A stretch of DNA of 64,000 nucleotides from Syntrophaceae bacterium UBA6087 (GTDB lineage: Bacteria > Desulfobacterota > Desulfomonilia > UBA1062), in the NCBI GenBank assembly GCA_002448235.1, contig DIXF01000016.1, positions 62,001 through 126,000 on the forward strand, given 5' to 3'. Of this stretch, positions 52,818 through 62,399 are shown piece by piece. Position 1 is the stretch's first letter, and each line of letters begins with the position of its first letter. Both the position numbers and the translations under genes were made by a program. The notes under the pieces were generated by a model. That model did no database searches and was not told the DNA's origin. It saw only the letters and a list, made by a program, of their open reading frames with translations.

Positions 52818-53768
52818 TCATTGACTGAAAATCTTTTTGTTTAAGAGGAGTTTTCTTAGGGTCCCGACAAACAAGCCGAGATGCCCTGCCAATGGCTGAA
52901 AGACATCCACTATCCAATTCTTGATATAGTAATCACTGTAACGAAGATTCAGTGCAAAACGGAATGGGGAAATGATGATATGGCTGAAAGCATTACGCAA
53001 TATATTAATAAGAGAATTCCATGAGACAGATGGTGTATTGACAAAGACATAACACAGATTTGTTCTGAATTGAAATTTCAAAAGCCAGATCAGGTTGAAT
53101 TTATAGCTGCTTACAAGATGGTAGACACACAAACCCGGATCGAAGCCGATCAGGAGTCCTTCTCCCTCGATCCGTTTTTGCAGATGGATCTCTTCTCCAT
53201 ATGCCTGGACAGCGCCTTTCATGCCATACTCCGGTGAAAACCCGCCGAATTTGCACAAGACAGACCTTCTGAAGACCATATTCCCACCAAAGGCGTATCT
53301 TCCCTTACTGATGGGACCCGTAGTATCTTGGACATAACTATTTGTAGCTACTGCATATCTATCCTTGAACCAGCGGGGCTTGCCATATTTATACCAGGGC
53401 AGATAGACACCCCCGAAACAGTCGAACGAATAATTTTCTATGATATGGAGCATGCGCTCGACATAATCTGCCGTGGCCTTGGCATCGTCATCGATATATG
53501 CGACCCAGTCTGATGCAGCTTCTTGCCATCCACGGTTGCGCGCATTGCTCAGGCCCTGATTTGCCTCGAGCACAACCCTGAACTCATTGTTCCTTCTGGA
53601 GAAGCTTTGGGCAATCTTTCGTGTGGAATCAGTGGAATTATTATCCACGATAATGACTTCATAAAGATTTTTATTCATAGTCTGTTCTGCAAGAGATTGA
53701 AGACATTCTTGGAGAATCTCTGGGCGGTTATAGGTACATACTACAATTGAGACAAGTGGTGTTTTCAT
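52818..53768 (-). CDS. Glycosyltransferase family 2
   Basis: The ATG at 53768 (MKTPLVSIVVCTYNRPEIL) is preferred to one 18 codons upstream that would overlap the preceding gene. The 316-residue GT-A protein has the GT2 start, VIIVDNNSTDSTRKIA, and the metal-binding DWVAYIDDDAKATADY (DDD). The C-terminal 80 residues have hydrophobic stretches and may lie on the membrane. Confidence 0.87.
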   Translation of the reverse strand: MKTPLVSIVVCTYNRPEILQECLQSLAEQTMNKNLYEVIIVDNNSTDSTRKIAQSFSRRNNEFRVVLEANQGLSNARNRGWQEAASDWVAYIDDDAKATADYVERMLHIIENYSFDCFGGVYLPWYKYGKPRWFKDRYAVATNSYVQDTTGPISKGRYAFGGNMVFRRSVLCKFGGFSPEYGMKGAVQAYGEEIHLQKRIEGEGLLIGFDPGLCVYHLVSSYKFNLIWLLKFQFRTNLCYVFVNTPSVSWNSLINILRNAFSHIIISPFRFALNLRYSDYYIKNWIVDVFQPLAGHLGLFVGTLRKLLLNKKIFSQ

Positions 53769-53776
53769 CAGTTGGT

Positions 53777-54841
53777 TTACCTGTTGATGGTTGTTCGCCA
53801 ATATCCTTTCCTTAAGAGGCATCTCACTGCCAACGAGAGCCTGTCTTTAGCATCGCCTGAGTAGTATGCGCTTAGTGGAGAATGAATGTACAATGTCCAA
53901 GTCCATAAGCCAAGTGAAGTTGCATGAGCACATGCCACGTGCCATTTATTAGCAAGTACGGTTGATAATGCAGGTTCTGGGTACCCGTATCGCGTCTTGT
54001 TCGATGTGATGATCTTTCTCATCCAGGTATCTGCCGACATAAGGAAGGATCGATCGGATTTCCATGCACCGCATGAGATTTGCTCATGGAGTTCTTTTTC
54101 GTCTTCACTAGGGATAATATCTAAACCTTTTAATTGTTCCTCCCGAATGGCTCTGGCAGCTGATAGCTGGCTCGTATTTTTTGTCATGCTAATCTGGTCC
54201 CCATGACGCCGGAGGACGAGGAGTATTTCATTCAGGTTTGCCATCTGCATGTGTCTTGAGCATCTTGTCCAGAATTCATAATCCTGTGCATACAGATAAT
54301 CTGTGGAGTACTTCAGACTGTTTGCTGCGAGTGCATCTTTGCGCATGATCACTGATGGATGTGCCAACGCTGGAGCAAAAAGGTTGTGGCAGACTATGTC
54401 TTTGTGATCTTGAGGAAATTGACTGATTGTTTCCTTTTCATTCTCCATCCACCGTACCGAGGACCCACAGATTCCTACCGATGGATTATTCTCCATAAAA
54501 GAAATTTGTCTTTCAATGCGTTCAGGAAGAGAAATGTCGTCGGCATCCATTCTGGCGATAAACCGGCCCATGGCGATCTTCAAACCCAGGTTCAGGCATG
54601 ATGTGAGGCCGTGATTCGCATCCCTGTTGACCAGCCTGATTCTCTTATCATATTGTGCAAAGCTCTTAAGGATTTTCGGAGTATCATCGGTGGAACCATC
54701 GTTGATGATAAGAAATTCAAAATGAGAGTATGTTTGCCGGAGGATGCTCTCAATAGCATCTTCCAGATACTTAGACCCGTTGTAAACAGGCATGAGGACA
54801 GTAACTTGAGGAACAGACAATGTGGCGGTAAGTGCACCCAT
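53777..54841 (-). CDS. Glycosyltransferase family 2
   Basis: The 354-residue protein has TVLMPVYNGSKYLEDAIESI, FLIINDGSTDDTPKIL and the DxD motif in GRFIARMDADDISLPERIE, all classic GT2 features. PALAHPSVIMRKDAL is the usual acceptor-side segment of this subgroup. It ends 8 bp before the next GT2 gene and starts 6 bp after the GT11 gene. Confidence 0.9.
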   Translation of the reverse strand: MGALTATLSVPQVTVLMPVYNGSKYLEDAIESILRQTYSHFEFLIINDGSTDDTPKILKSFAQYDKRIRLVNRDANHGLTSCLNLGLKIAMGRFIARMDADDISLPERIERQISFMENNPSVGICGSSVRWMENEKETISQFPQDHKDIVCHNLFAPALAHPSVIMRKDALAANSLKYSTDYLYAQDYEFWTRCSRHMQMANLNEILLVLRRHGDQISMTKNTSQLSAARAIREEQLKGLDIIPSEDEKELHEQISCGAWKSDRSFLMSADTWMRKIITSNKTRYGYPEPALSTVLANKWHVACAHATSLGLWTWTLYIHSPLSAYYSGDAKDRLSLAVRCLLRKGYWRTTINR

Positions 54842-54847
54842 AGTTGA

Positions 54848-55729
54848 TCAGAGTGTAATCCAGTCTCGGGGAATCAGGTCTTGAGTAGATCTCTCTTTCA
54901 GTGCAAACCACTTCTTTGGCCCTACAACAATCTTATAGGGACTTGTGGCCAACCATGCTCCCCACCATGAGAAAGAGCTGTTTGCTATGATATGGTGTTT
55001 GCAAAGGCTCATGAGATGCAGATCTTCGTAGTCTCTTTCCGGGTCATTTCGGTCGATGAATGAGGTATGAAAAGGGATGTGTAGGTTTTGACGACACCAT
55101 AAAGGATCGTCGCTGAAGACAAAGAAATTGAGTTCCGGCATATGGCTGGCGATGTACTGGATGCCCTGATGATAATACTTCAAAGAACATACCCCGTGAT
55201 GACTGTTTACCAAGGCGTTGGACACATAATCGCCTCTTCTTATATGGATGCTTACTGATTCGCAAGAGCTTACTGAATCAGCTATTTTCATACCTTCAGC
55301 TGAAAGAGGTGCTCTTGGATAGAATTCCTTACGTATGACATCCCGAATATCAAAGAAATACTTCTCGCTCTGCCAGTATCCTTCAAGATATACATCATCA
55401 GAGAGAGTAAGGATCTCCGGGTCAAAGCGATTGAGCCTTTCCTTGATATACCCTGGAGCGGGTGGGAGAAGCGATGACCGTAATCCGAGCGTCTTAAGAA
55501 CCCTGTCATAAAGCGAAGGGGAGAGATATTTTAGCCCCAGGATCTCCTTTTCCAATGCAAAGTTTTCGTGGATACTCAAATGCCGCAAGGAATATTGACG
55601 TTCACTGTTCGAATCAAACCAAGTAATATCGAGTTTCAATTCGGAACCGACTTTACCGGCGAGCCGTCTTCCTGCTGCATATTGAAACATCTGGTTCCCG
55701 ATACCGCCGCAGAGTCTAACAATGACCAT
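54848..55729 (-). CDS. Alpha-1,2-fucosyltransferase-type glycosyltransferase (GT11)
   Basis: The 293-residue protein matches GT11: MVIVRLCGGIGNQMFQYAAG at the start, GYWQSEKYF, the donor motif SVSIHIRRGDYV (HxRRxD) near residue 155 and SSFSWWGAWLA near the C terminus. GT11 enzymes add fucose, or a related deoxysugar, in alpha-1,2 linkage and can mimic host blood-group structures. No GDP-fucose synthesis genes lie in the window. Confidence 0.9.
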   Translation of the reverse strand: MVIVRLCGGIGNQMFQYAAGRRLAGKVGSELKLDITWFDSNSERQYSLRHLSIHENFALEKEILGLKYLSPSLYDRVLKTLGLRSSLLPPAPGYIKERLNRFDPEILTLSDDVYLEGYWQSEKYFFDIRDVIRKEFYPRAPLSAEGMKIADSVSSCESVSIHIRRGDYVSNALVNSHHGVCSLKYYHQGIQYIASHMPELNFFVFSDDPLWCRQNLHIPFHTSFIDRNDPERDYEDLHLMSLCKHHIIANSSFSWWGAWLATSPYKIVVGPKKWFALKERSTQDLIPRDWITL

Positions 55730-55732
55730 GGC

Positions 55733-56491
55733 TCAATCTTTTCTCGCTAGGATATGGTATCCAAAGCACAGGATCTCTTGAGATTGTGTGTCTGACTGAG
55801 ACATCCTGTCGAGTGCACCAAGAAGAGTGCGGACTGCTCTCCTTTCTTTCTTGTAAAGCATTTTGTCGAGGTATCTGCTGGCGACGGAATCTATCCTGCG
55901 CAGCTCCTGGCCCAAGTATTCGAAATAATTACCATTAGGCTTTATCTCGAGGATGGTGAAACCAAACTTGTCAAGCCAGTGGATATAGAAATACCGGTTA
56001 AATCCGGTGGAAAAATGAAACGGAGAATAATGGGTCAGGCTGCAGAAGGGAGCCGTGATTATGATCAGTCCTCCTTGCTTAAGAAGACGTTTGAATTCCT
56101 TGAGGGCAACAACGGGATCAGGCAGATGCTCCAGCACTTCCGTGCACATAACGGCATCGAATGAGGCATCAGGTTCAGGTATGGATGTGATGTCAGAGAT
56201 AATGTCGATGATGCCCTGATTCCAGCTATCTGTCTGCAGAGCGGTGTTATCTCCCTTTCCGTCATATCTGCCGAAGTCCTGGCTGACATAATTAAGGTGG
56301 GAACAGTAATGCTTGTATTGTTGCTCTCCGGCACCTGCATCAAGAATCCTACTTCCAGGTGGGATTATATTCAACACTTCCCTAATCCAGCAATCCCGGA
56401 CCTGTTTATTTGTGGTGCCACAGGTGATCTTCCTCTGATCCTCTCGGGGGGTGATAAACTTTCGGACTCTATCGACAAAGGTACTGATCAT
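55733..56491 (-). CDS. SAM-dependent methyltransferase, class I
   Basis: The 252-residue protein has motif I SRILDAGAGEQQYKHYC, FDAVMCTEVLEHLPDPVVAL and LLKQGGLIIITAPFCSL, the Methyltransf_11 pattern. The acceptor is unknown; similar genes are common in O-antigen loci, where they methylate sugars or the non-reducing end. It overlaps the upstream gene by 4 bp. Confidence 0.82.
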   Translation of the reverse strand: MISTFVDRVRKFITPREDQRKITCGTTNKQVRDCWIREVLNIIPPGSRILDAGAGEQQYKHYCSHLNYVSQDFGRYDGKGDNTALQTDSWNQGIIDIISDITSIPEPDASFDAVMCTEVLEHLPDPVVALKEFKRLLKQGGLIIITAPFCSLTHYSPFHFSTGFNRYFYIHWLDKFGFTILEIKPNGNYFEYLGQELRRIDSVASRYLDKMLYKKERRAVRTLLGALDRMSQSDTQSQEILCFGYHILARKD

Positions 56492-57225
56492 TTTGTAAGC
56501 TGGAAGAAGCCGCAGGCATAGGATGAATGTTTTAGGTCATCAGGAGTAATATGGGCCCTTAATTTACCTCTGTCATCAACTCCAGAGAATTCCTGCATCG
56601 ACAACTCGGGCAGATTGGAAAGGATCTGATCAGGGGAATGGATCCTATGCGCATTGAAGCAGACGCGTTGCCTGCCAACGGGCAGTGACAGATAGAGAGT
56701 TCCTCCCTTTGCGAGGACCCGTTGTAGCTCTTTCATCGTCCTAATCGTTCCCTGCGTGTCAAGAGAGTCTCCATAACGGCCCAACCCTATATGCTCGGCT
56801 ACATGAAGGCAGGAGAGGGAGTGGACAGAGCTATCCCGGAAGGGTAAAGAGAGTATGGTGCCTTTTATGGGGAAGTAGTTCGTCATGTCCAGTTCAAGGG
56901 GCCGGATATCGATAGACACTACTCGGGTTATTGCTGAAGTCAGGCCGACGAAGAACGAATGTGAACCAACATCTACATGGAGAGGAGGCCTGGATTGGTT
57001 TATTGCCTTGAATGCCCAGACAGTCTGATAAAGATAATGTGCATCAAAGGTGGTCGTCCGGGTGTTATCAAAAAGACAGGGGTATGCATCTGAGAGTGTC
57101 AATTGCTCACTTCCGGAGAGTTGTCTGTAAGCCAGCCAGTCCCGAAAATATTTTCTATATGCGCAAGGGGCCTTCTTCAAAGTTTCTATATCAAAAAAAG
57201 GCTTCAAGAACTTCTTGATGTTCAA
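56488..57225 (-). CDS. DUF268-like, methyltransferase-related protein
   Basis: The 245-residue protein resembles the DUF268 group: PPLHVDVGSHSFFVGLTSAI in the place of the SAM motif, VVSIDIRPLEL, LSCLHVAEHIGLGRYGD and ELQRVLAKGGTLYLSLPVG. The fold is that of class I methyltransferases, but the glycine motif is altered (DVGSHSFF), so activity is uncertain. It precedes a true methyltransferase gene with a 4-bp overlap. Confidence 0.65.
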   Translation of the reverse strand: MNIKKFLKPFFDIETLKKAPCAYRKYFRDWLAYRQLSGSEQLTLSDAYPCLFDNTRTTTFDAHYLYQTVWAFKAINQSRPPLHVDVGSHSFFVGLTSAITRVVSIDIRPLELDMTNYFPIKGTILSLPFRDSSVHSLSCLHVAEHIGLGRYGDSLDTQGTIRTMKELQRVLAKGGTLYLSLPVGRQRVCFNAHRIHSPDQILSNLPELSMQEFSGVDDRGKLRAHITPDDLKHSSYACGFFQLTK

Positions 57226-57360
57226 TGGAACCTCGTATGATTTACTATGAATTGATGTAGGGATGTAGCCCCAAACGAGGATAGAGACAGATGAGATGAA
57301 ACTGACGAGATTGTAGGTGTTCGTCCAAAAAGGAAGTCTGAATCAGGTTTTTCATTGGGA

Positions 57361-58671
57361 CTAAACATGTTTTGATGATGCATCGTTTGATACCTGTACG
57401 ATTTCACTTTCTTGATAGTTCATCAGTACTCCCGAGCTTGAAGCCCGCAGAGGTTGCTTGTCTTTTGATATACTACTGATTGTTACTGAGTCTATCCGGT
57501 CTACATAATAAAATGTCCGCTCATAACTTGACAGACCCACGGCGAACTGAATGGTCATGGCTTTCAGAGGAAGGTCACAAAGAAAATCTGTACTGTATTT
57601 CCCTGGTAGAAGATCTCTCGGCTTAGACCAGAACGTGGTGAGAGGGAGCCCATCTGTTGTTATGAGTCCAATAGCAGCAATAACATGCTCGGTTTTTCTG
57701 AAGATCTGAAATTCAAGATGAATGAGCCATTCTTCCCCTATTTTATAGTCGCTTTTCGGTTTGTTGTCGGTGGACAGAAAAGAGAGGGTTAATCCAGAGC
57801 CTTGTTTCTCCGGGCCTACCCTTGGAAGGTGAACTATGTGATCCTTTTCCAATGAGCTAGAAGACAGGTAGGTATTGATGATATCCTCTGTTGGTCCCTT
57901 GCTCAATGCACAGCCACCTTTGAGGAGGATCGAATGCCGACAGAGCTTGCGGATGGCTGCCATATTGTGGCTGACAAAGAGAATGGTCCTTCCACTACTG
58001 GCGACATCCCCCATCTTCCCCATACATTTATGCTGGAATGCAACATCCCCAACAGCCAGAACCTCGTCGATTAAGAGTATTTCCGGTTCCAAGTGTGCTG
58101 CAACTGCAAAGGCAAGTCGCACATACATGCCGCTTGAATACCTCTTGACCGGTGTGTCGAGGAACTTCTCGATCTCGCTGAAGGCCACTATCTCGTCGAA
58201 CTTGCGATCGATCTCATATTTACGCATGCCCAATATGGTACCGTTTAGATAGATGTTTTCCCTACCTGTCAGTTCGGGGTGGAATCCCGTTCCTACCTCC
58301 AGAAGGCTTGATACGCGCCCATGGAGCATGATCTCTCCGGATGTGGGTTCGGTGATGCGGCTAAGAATTTTGAGCAGAGTGCTCTTGCCCGCGCCGTTGG
58401 GGCCGATGATGCCCACCACCTCACCTTCCTGCACATCGAATGATACGTCTTTGACAGCCCAGATGTAGTCCGTGTCAGGTTGATCAGTGCCTCCATGGTT
58501 ATCCAGTTGTTTCTTGTCGAACCTGGTGAGCCTGTGGAGTTCACTAAGATTCCGTATAGGAGAAGTAATTGCATCCACTAGAGCTTCCCGAAACGTGCGA
58601 TTTCTCTTTTCCCTTGTGCCAATCCGGAAAATCTTGGAAATATTGTTTACCTGGATGATGGGCGTGCTCAT
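57361..58671 (-). CDS. wzt: O-antigen ABC transporter ATP-binding protein (Wzt)
   Basis: The 436-residue protein has an ABC ATPase domain (about 1-260) with Walker A GPNGAGKST, signature RYSSGMYVRLAFA and Walker B EILLIDEVLAVGD. A C-terminal domain of about 150 residues (IGEEWLIHLEFQIF ... QFAVGLSSYERTFYYVDR) follows. Such Wzt C-terminal domains recognise the modified non-reducing end of the polymer. The methyltransferases in the locus could make that end mark. It is paired with Wzm 1 bp upstream. Confidence 0.92.
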   Translation of the reverse strand: MSTPIIQVNNISKIFRIGTREKRNRTFREALVDAITSPIRNLSELHRLTRFDKKQLDNHGGTDQPDTDYIWAVKDVSFDVQEGEVVGIIGPNGAGKSTLLKILSRITEPTSGEIMLHGRVSSLLEVGTGFHPELTGRENIYLNGTILGMRKYEIDRKFDEIVAFSEIEKFLDTPVKRYSSGMYVRLAFAVAAHLEPEILLIDEVLAVGDVAFQHKCMGKMGDVASSGRTILFVSHNMAAIRKLCRHSILLKGGCALSKGPTEDIINTYLSSSSLEKDHIVHLPRVGPEKQGSGLTLSFLSTDNKPKSDYKIGEEWLIHLEFQIFRKTEHVIAAIGLITTDGLPLTTFWSKPRDLLPGKYSTDFLCDLPLKAMTIQFAVGLSSYERTFYYVDRIDSVTISSISKDKQPLRASSSGVLMNYQESEIVQVSNDASSKHV

Positions 58672-58672
58672 G

Positions 58673-59518
58673 TCAGATTATATCCGCGAGATACCGTTCC
58701 ACCTGTTTGAAGTAGATCAAGCCGGCAAAGAATAAGGTGAGACTGATGACGGCCGAGATAATTACCATATCGGTTGGGAAAGCTACCGTGCCGAGAAGAG
58801 AGGATCTGAACCCCTCTATGATGCCGGTCATGGGATTCAAGGCGTATAATATTCGATACTTCTCCGGGACCATGGATGCAGGATAGACTATGGGCGTTGC
58901 GAACATCCAGAACTGCATCAGAAAAGGTATGGTATACCGGATATCCCTGTATTTAGCGTTCAGTGCAGCCAGGATCATGCCGATGCCGCTGGCGGTGAGC
59001 ATCATCAGCAGGATGAGCAGCGGCAGTACCATGATCATGGTGTTCGGATAGATATGAAAATAGTACATCATGCCAAACAGCAAGAGGAATGAAATGAAAA
59101 AGTCCAGCAACCCCGCAAGCACCGAAGTCATGGGAATGAATATGCGCGGGAAGTATACCTTGGACAGCAGATTCCCGGACCCGACTACGCTGTTGCCTGC
59201 ACTGGTGGTCGCCGCGGTGAAGTATGTCCAGGCTACCATAGCCGTATAATTGAATATTGGGTAAGGTATACCGTCGGACGGGATCTTCGCAAGCTTCCCG
59301 AAGAAGAGCGTGAACACCACCATCATGAAGAACGGCTGTATAACTGCCCAGAGACCGCCAAGCACGGTTTGTTTGTATTTCACCTTGATATCTCTGGCCA
59401 CAAGGAAAAACAACAGATCGCGGTATTGCGCCAATTCGTGAAAATCGACGAACTGGAAACCTTTTTTCGGCTTTATGTGAATAACAGGTTTCGTGTTTTG
59501 AGAAGCTGATTGAGTCAT
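58673..59518 (-). CDS. wzm: O-antigen ABC transporter permease (Wzm)
   Basis: The 281-residue ABC-2-type permease has six hydrophobic segments and the family start (LAQYRDLLFFLVARDIKVKYKQTVLGGLWAVIQPFFM). It forms the inner-membrane channel that exports the finished, lipid-linked polysaccharide with Wzt. This means the locus uses the ABC-transporter route and not Wzy/Wzx polymerisation; no wzy or wzx gene was seen. Confidence 0.93.
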   Translation of the reverse strand: MTQSASQNTKPVIHIKPKKGFQFVDFHELAQYRDLLFFLVARDIKVKYKQTVLGGLWAVIQPFFMMVVFTLFFGKLAKIPSDGIPYPIFNYTAMVAWTYFTAATTSAGNSVVGSGNLLSKVYFPRIFIPMTSVLAGLLDFFISFLLLFGMMYYFHIYPNTMIMVLPLLILLMMLTASGIGMILAALNAKYRDIRYTIPFLMQFWMFATPIVYPASMVPEKYRILYALNPMTGIIEGFRSSLLGTVAFPTDMVIISAVISLTLFFAGLIYFKQVERYLADII

Positions 59519-59656
59519 ATCTATTTTTTATAGCTCCGCCCGCCCGGGTGAACCCAGGCCCTATGTGCTCCCTTTGCTTGAGATGCTTCTATCATTCTAA
59601 TTTCATTAAAACAGTACTGTCATTACTTGTATCATCGTATCCGGCGCGTGGAAGCT

Positions 59657-60790
59657 TTAACCCTTAGCCGGGTTATTGAGAAGTTGATTATAAAGTGCAA
59701 TGAAATTTTTGGCAACGGTGCCCCAATGGAAATGATCTTTTATTCTCTTTTTCTTTTCATTCAGCACTACAATAGGTATTTCCCGATTCAGTGCATTGAT
59801 TATCTTGTCTGCAAGGTCTTTTTCGTCTTGCGGTTTAAACAGGTAGCCATCTTTGCCGTGAGATACCAGAAGGGTGTTTGGCTCAATATCTGTAACCACG
59901 GGTATGAGGCCCGCTGCCATGGCTTCCAGCAGGGCTAAGGAAGTGCCGTCGGCAATTGCAGGTGAAGCATATACGGATGATTGTTTCATGTACGAAGAGA
60001 TCTGTCCATGGGACACGAGCCCGGGGAAATCCACCTGAACGGAAATACCCAATGAGTCGGCGAGATTTTTGATTTCCGATTCCAGGGAACCTGTGCCAGC
60101 GATGATGAATCTGGCGTCGGGAAATCTCTTCAGCACTATAGGAATGCTTTTTACGAGTGTCTGTACGTCATAAACCGGCTCAAAACTCCGGGAATAAAGC
60201 ACTGTGTGAGAATGGTAATCAGGTGAAATATCAAAGAACAGGGAGTCGACTCCGGAGGATATGATCTGAGCGTCTTTCAGTACTGTCCTGCTGCGCATTG
60301 CTGCAGAGACCACCGTAACTTTCTTAGAGAGAAGTACCGCCAAATCGAATAGGTATTTGATCGGCCCCCTCTCGCTCACCCGCATATCCATGCCGCGAGC
60401 AGTGTTGATCACCGGGACCCGGGCAAAGAATCCTGCGAGGGAGGCTATGAGGCCTGTGGGGACGATCCAGTTGCCGTGAATGATATCCGGGTTTTCCTTT
60501 CTACAAAGAAGTAGAGCCTTGATCAAGCCGGAAAGCATATACACGAGCATGGGAAGGAGGGGGATTGCGCCCATCTGGTTAAGGGGGGTTTCGCTGCTTG
60601 GAAACCAGAAGCGACACACCCGTATACCGTTGTCTTCCTCCAGATACGGGCTCTGCTTAAATATCCGCGGGGTGAGAACAGTGACATCGAGACCTAGTTT
60701 TGTGAGTTCGAGACAATACTTTCTGATGAATATCCCCCGGTTCGATCCTGCGTAATCAGGATACGATGTCGTGACCAAGAGGATCTTCAT
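59657..60790 (-). CDS. Glycosyltransferase, GT4-type
   Basis: The 377-residue protein has the GT-B pattern: MKILLVTTSYPDYAGSNRGI, ARFIIAGTGSLESEIKNLA and the donor site ADGTSLALLEAMAAGLIPVVT with EPNTLL. It is the first gene of the minus-strand locus and is separated from wzm by 138 bp. The gene follows a 384-bp region where the locus promoter would be expected. Confidence 0.88.
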   Translation of the reverse strand: MKILLVTTSYPDYAGSNRGIFIRKYCLELTKLGLDVTVLTPRIFKQSPYLEEDNGIRVCRFWFPSSETPLNQMGAIPLLPMLVYMLSGLIKALLLCRKENPDIIHGNWIVPTGLIASLAGFFARVPVINTARGMDMRVSERGPIKYLFDLAVLLSKKVTVVSAAMRSRTVLKDAQIISSGVDSLFFDISPDYHSHTVLYSRSFEPVYDVQTLVKSIPIVLKRFPDARFIIAGTGSLESEIKNLADSLGISVQVDFPGLVSHGQISSYMKQSSVYASPAIADGTSLALLEAMAAGLIPVVTDIEPNTLLVSHGKDGYLFKPQDEKDLADKIINALNREIPIVVLNEKKKRIKDHFHWGTVAKNFIALYNQLLNNPAKG

Positions 60791-61174
60791 TTAACAAACT
60801 CCTATACCAGATATCTTCACGTTCGTAATCAACTCATTCTTGATCGACATACCGGACCGGTATCTTTATATTTAGCGCACTGTGGCTAATAGGCGAAAGG
60901 GCATCGGGAAGAAGCATGCAGGGTTAAGGAGAGTGCTTTGGGGATGAAAGGAATGATCTGGCGATTTATGCTAAGTTTATATTGTAATACATACATATAA
61001 CTTGACAATAAGAGCAAGGATATAATAATCTATCTAGGAAATAATTTTTATGCCATTGTTCAGGAGGTTTTGTCTGGAGGTGAATATTCATTTTCTTCAG
61101 GCAAGGTATTAACCGCTAAGAAATCATCGGCAGTTTAGTATGGTATTTAAACCTGTTGGGGGTATGTTTTTGCG
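60791..61174. other. 384-bp divergent intergenic region, likely promoters
   Basis: No gene is supported. On the plus strand TATAAT (61021-61026) lies in an A/T-rich stretch, and TTGACA (61002-61007) stands only 13 bp before it, so the spacing is poor but other -35 choices exist. A promoter for the racemase gene (plus) and one for the O-antigen locus (minus) should be here, but I cannot fix either with confidence. Confidence 0.4.
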
Positions 61175-62365
61175 ATGAATGCACTTCTTGAAGGAATCAG
61201 GATCCTCGATTTCAGCTATCTCCTGCCCGGTCCTTTCGCCACCATGATGCTCTCCGATCTCGGCGCGGAGGTGCTGCGGATAGAATCGCCCAGCCGGATT
61301 GACATGGCCCGCCTGGCGCCGCCGTTTGTCGATAAGGATCAGCAGGTCTCCTGCATGCACGCCACGCTGAACAGAAACAAGAAATCCATCGCCCTCGACT
61401 TGAAATCCCCCAGAAGCTTTGACATCATTCAGAGGCTCATCTTGGACAAGGGATACGACATCATCATCGAGCAGTTCCGCCCCGGTGCCATGGACCATCT
61501 TGGCCTCTCCTATGAAAAACTTGCCGAGCTCTGCCCTGGGCTCATCTACTGCTCCATTACCGGCTACGGCCAGACAGGCCCCTTGAAAGACAGGGCAGGC
61601 CACGACATAAACTACCTCTCCCTCTCGGGCGTCATGAGCTACTCCGGCAAAGAGTGCGCCGGACCCTGCCAGATGGGGATCCAGGTGGCCGATGTCGGCT
61701 CGGGTTCGAATAACGCCGTCATCGGCATCCTCGCCGCGATCATCCACCGGATGAAGACCGGCGAAGGGCAGTATATCGATATATCCATGACGGACGGCAT
61801 GTTCCCGCACCATGTGGTCAGCGGCATCCGGGCGCTCGTGGGTGATACGGACCCCGGGCTGGAGACTGAGCTGCTCAACGGTGCATCTCTTTATGGCTTC
61901 TACGAGACCTCCGATGGTGGGTATCTCTCTTTCGGAGGGCTGGAGCCCCAGTTCCTCACGGCTTTTCTCAAAACCCTCGGCCTTGAACGGGATATCGATC
62001 GTCTTATGGAGCCGGGGATCACCGATGAGCTGAAAATCCGGGTGGCTGAAACAATACGTTCCCGGACAAAGAAGGATTGGATAGAAGCTTTCCGCACTGT
62101 CGATGCCTGTGTGGATCCCGTGCTCACGGTATCGGAATCCTTATCAAGCGAGCAAGCCGATGCCCGTGGAATCGTCGTCGAAGTACCGGGCCCGGATGGA
62201 ACACCGATCAGGCAGATAGGCCTCCCCATACGCTTCTCAGGATATTCACCTCAGTACCGGTGGGCCGGCCCTTCATTGGGGCAGCACACAACCGAGATTC
62301 TCAAATCTCTTGGAATAGCGGACCAGGAGATCGGTGATATGAAATCCAAAGGAATTATCGGCTGA
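61175..62365 (+). CDS. Alpha-methylacyl-CoA racemase-like CaiB/BaiF family protein
   Basis: The 396-residue family III protein has LEGIRILDFSYLLPGPFATM at the start and GQTGPLKDRAGHDINYLSL. The His-Asp of AGHD (His143) and an Asp in QVADVGSG (Asp173) stand 30 residues apart, the spacing of the catalytic His126/Asp156 pair of mycobacterial alpha-methylacyl-CoA racemase as I recall it. GGLEPQFLTAFLKTLGL and DACVDPVL also match the racemase side of the family. It would epimerise 2-methylacyl-CoA thioesters; CoA transfer is the alternative. It heads a plus-strand cassette with the HMGS-DUF35 fusion (34-bp gap). Confidence 0.8.
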   Translation: MNALLEGIRILDFSYLLPGPFATMMLSDLGAEVLRIESPSRIDMARLAPPFVDKDQQVSCMHATLNRNKKSIALDLKSPRSFDIIQRLILDKGYDIIIEQFRPGAMDHLGLSYEKLAELCPGLIYCSITGYGQTGPLKDRAGHDINYLSLSGVMSYSGKECAGPCQMGIQVADVGSGSNNAVIGILAAIIHRMKTGEGQYIDISMTDGMFPHHVVSGIRALVGDTDPGLETELLNGASLYGFYETSDGGYLSFGGLEPQFLTAFLKTLGLERDIDRLMEPGITDELKIRVAETIRSRTKKDWIEAFRTVDACVDPVLTVSESLSSEQADARGIVVEVPGPDGTPIRQIGLPIRFSGYSPQYRWAGPSLGQHTTEILKSLGIADQEIGDMKSKGIIG

Positions 62366-62399
62366 GAATGAGAAGCTTTATGAAAGGGGGAAGTAAGCT

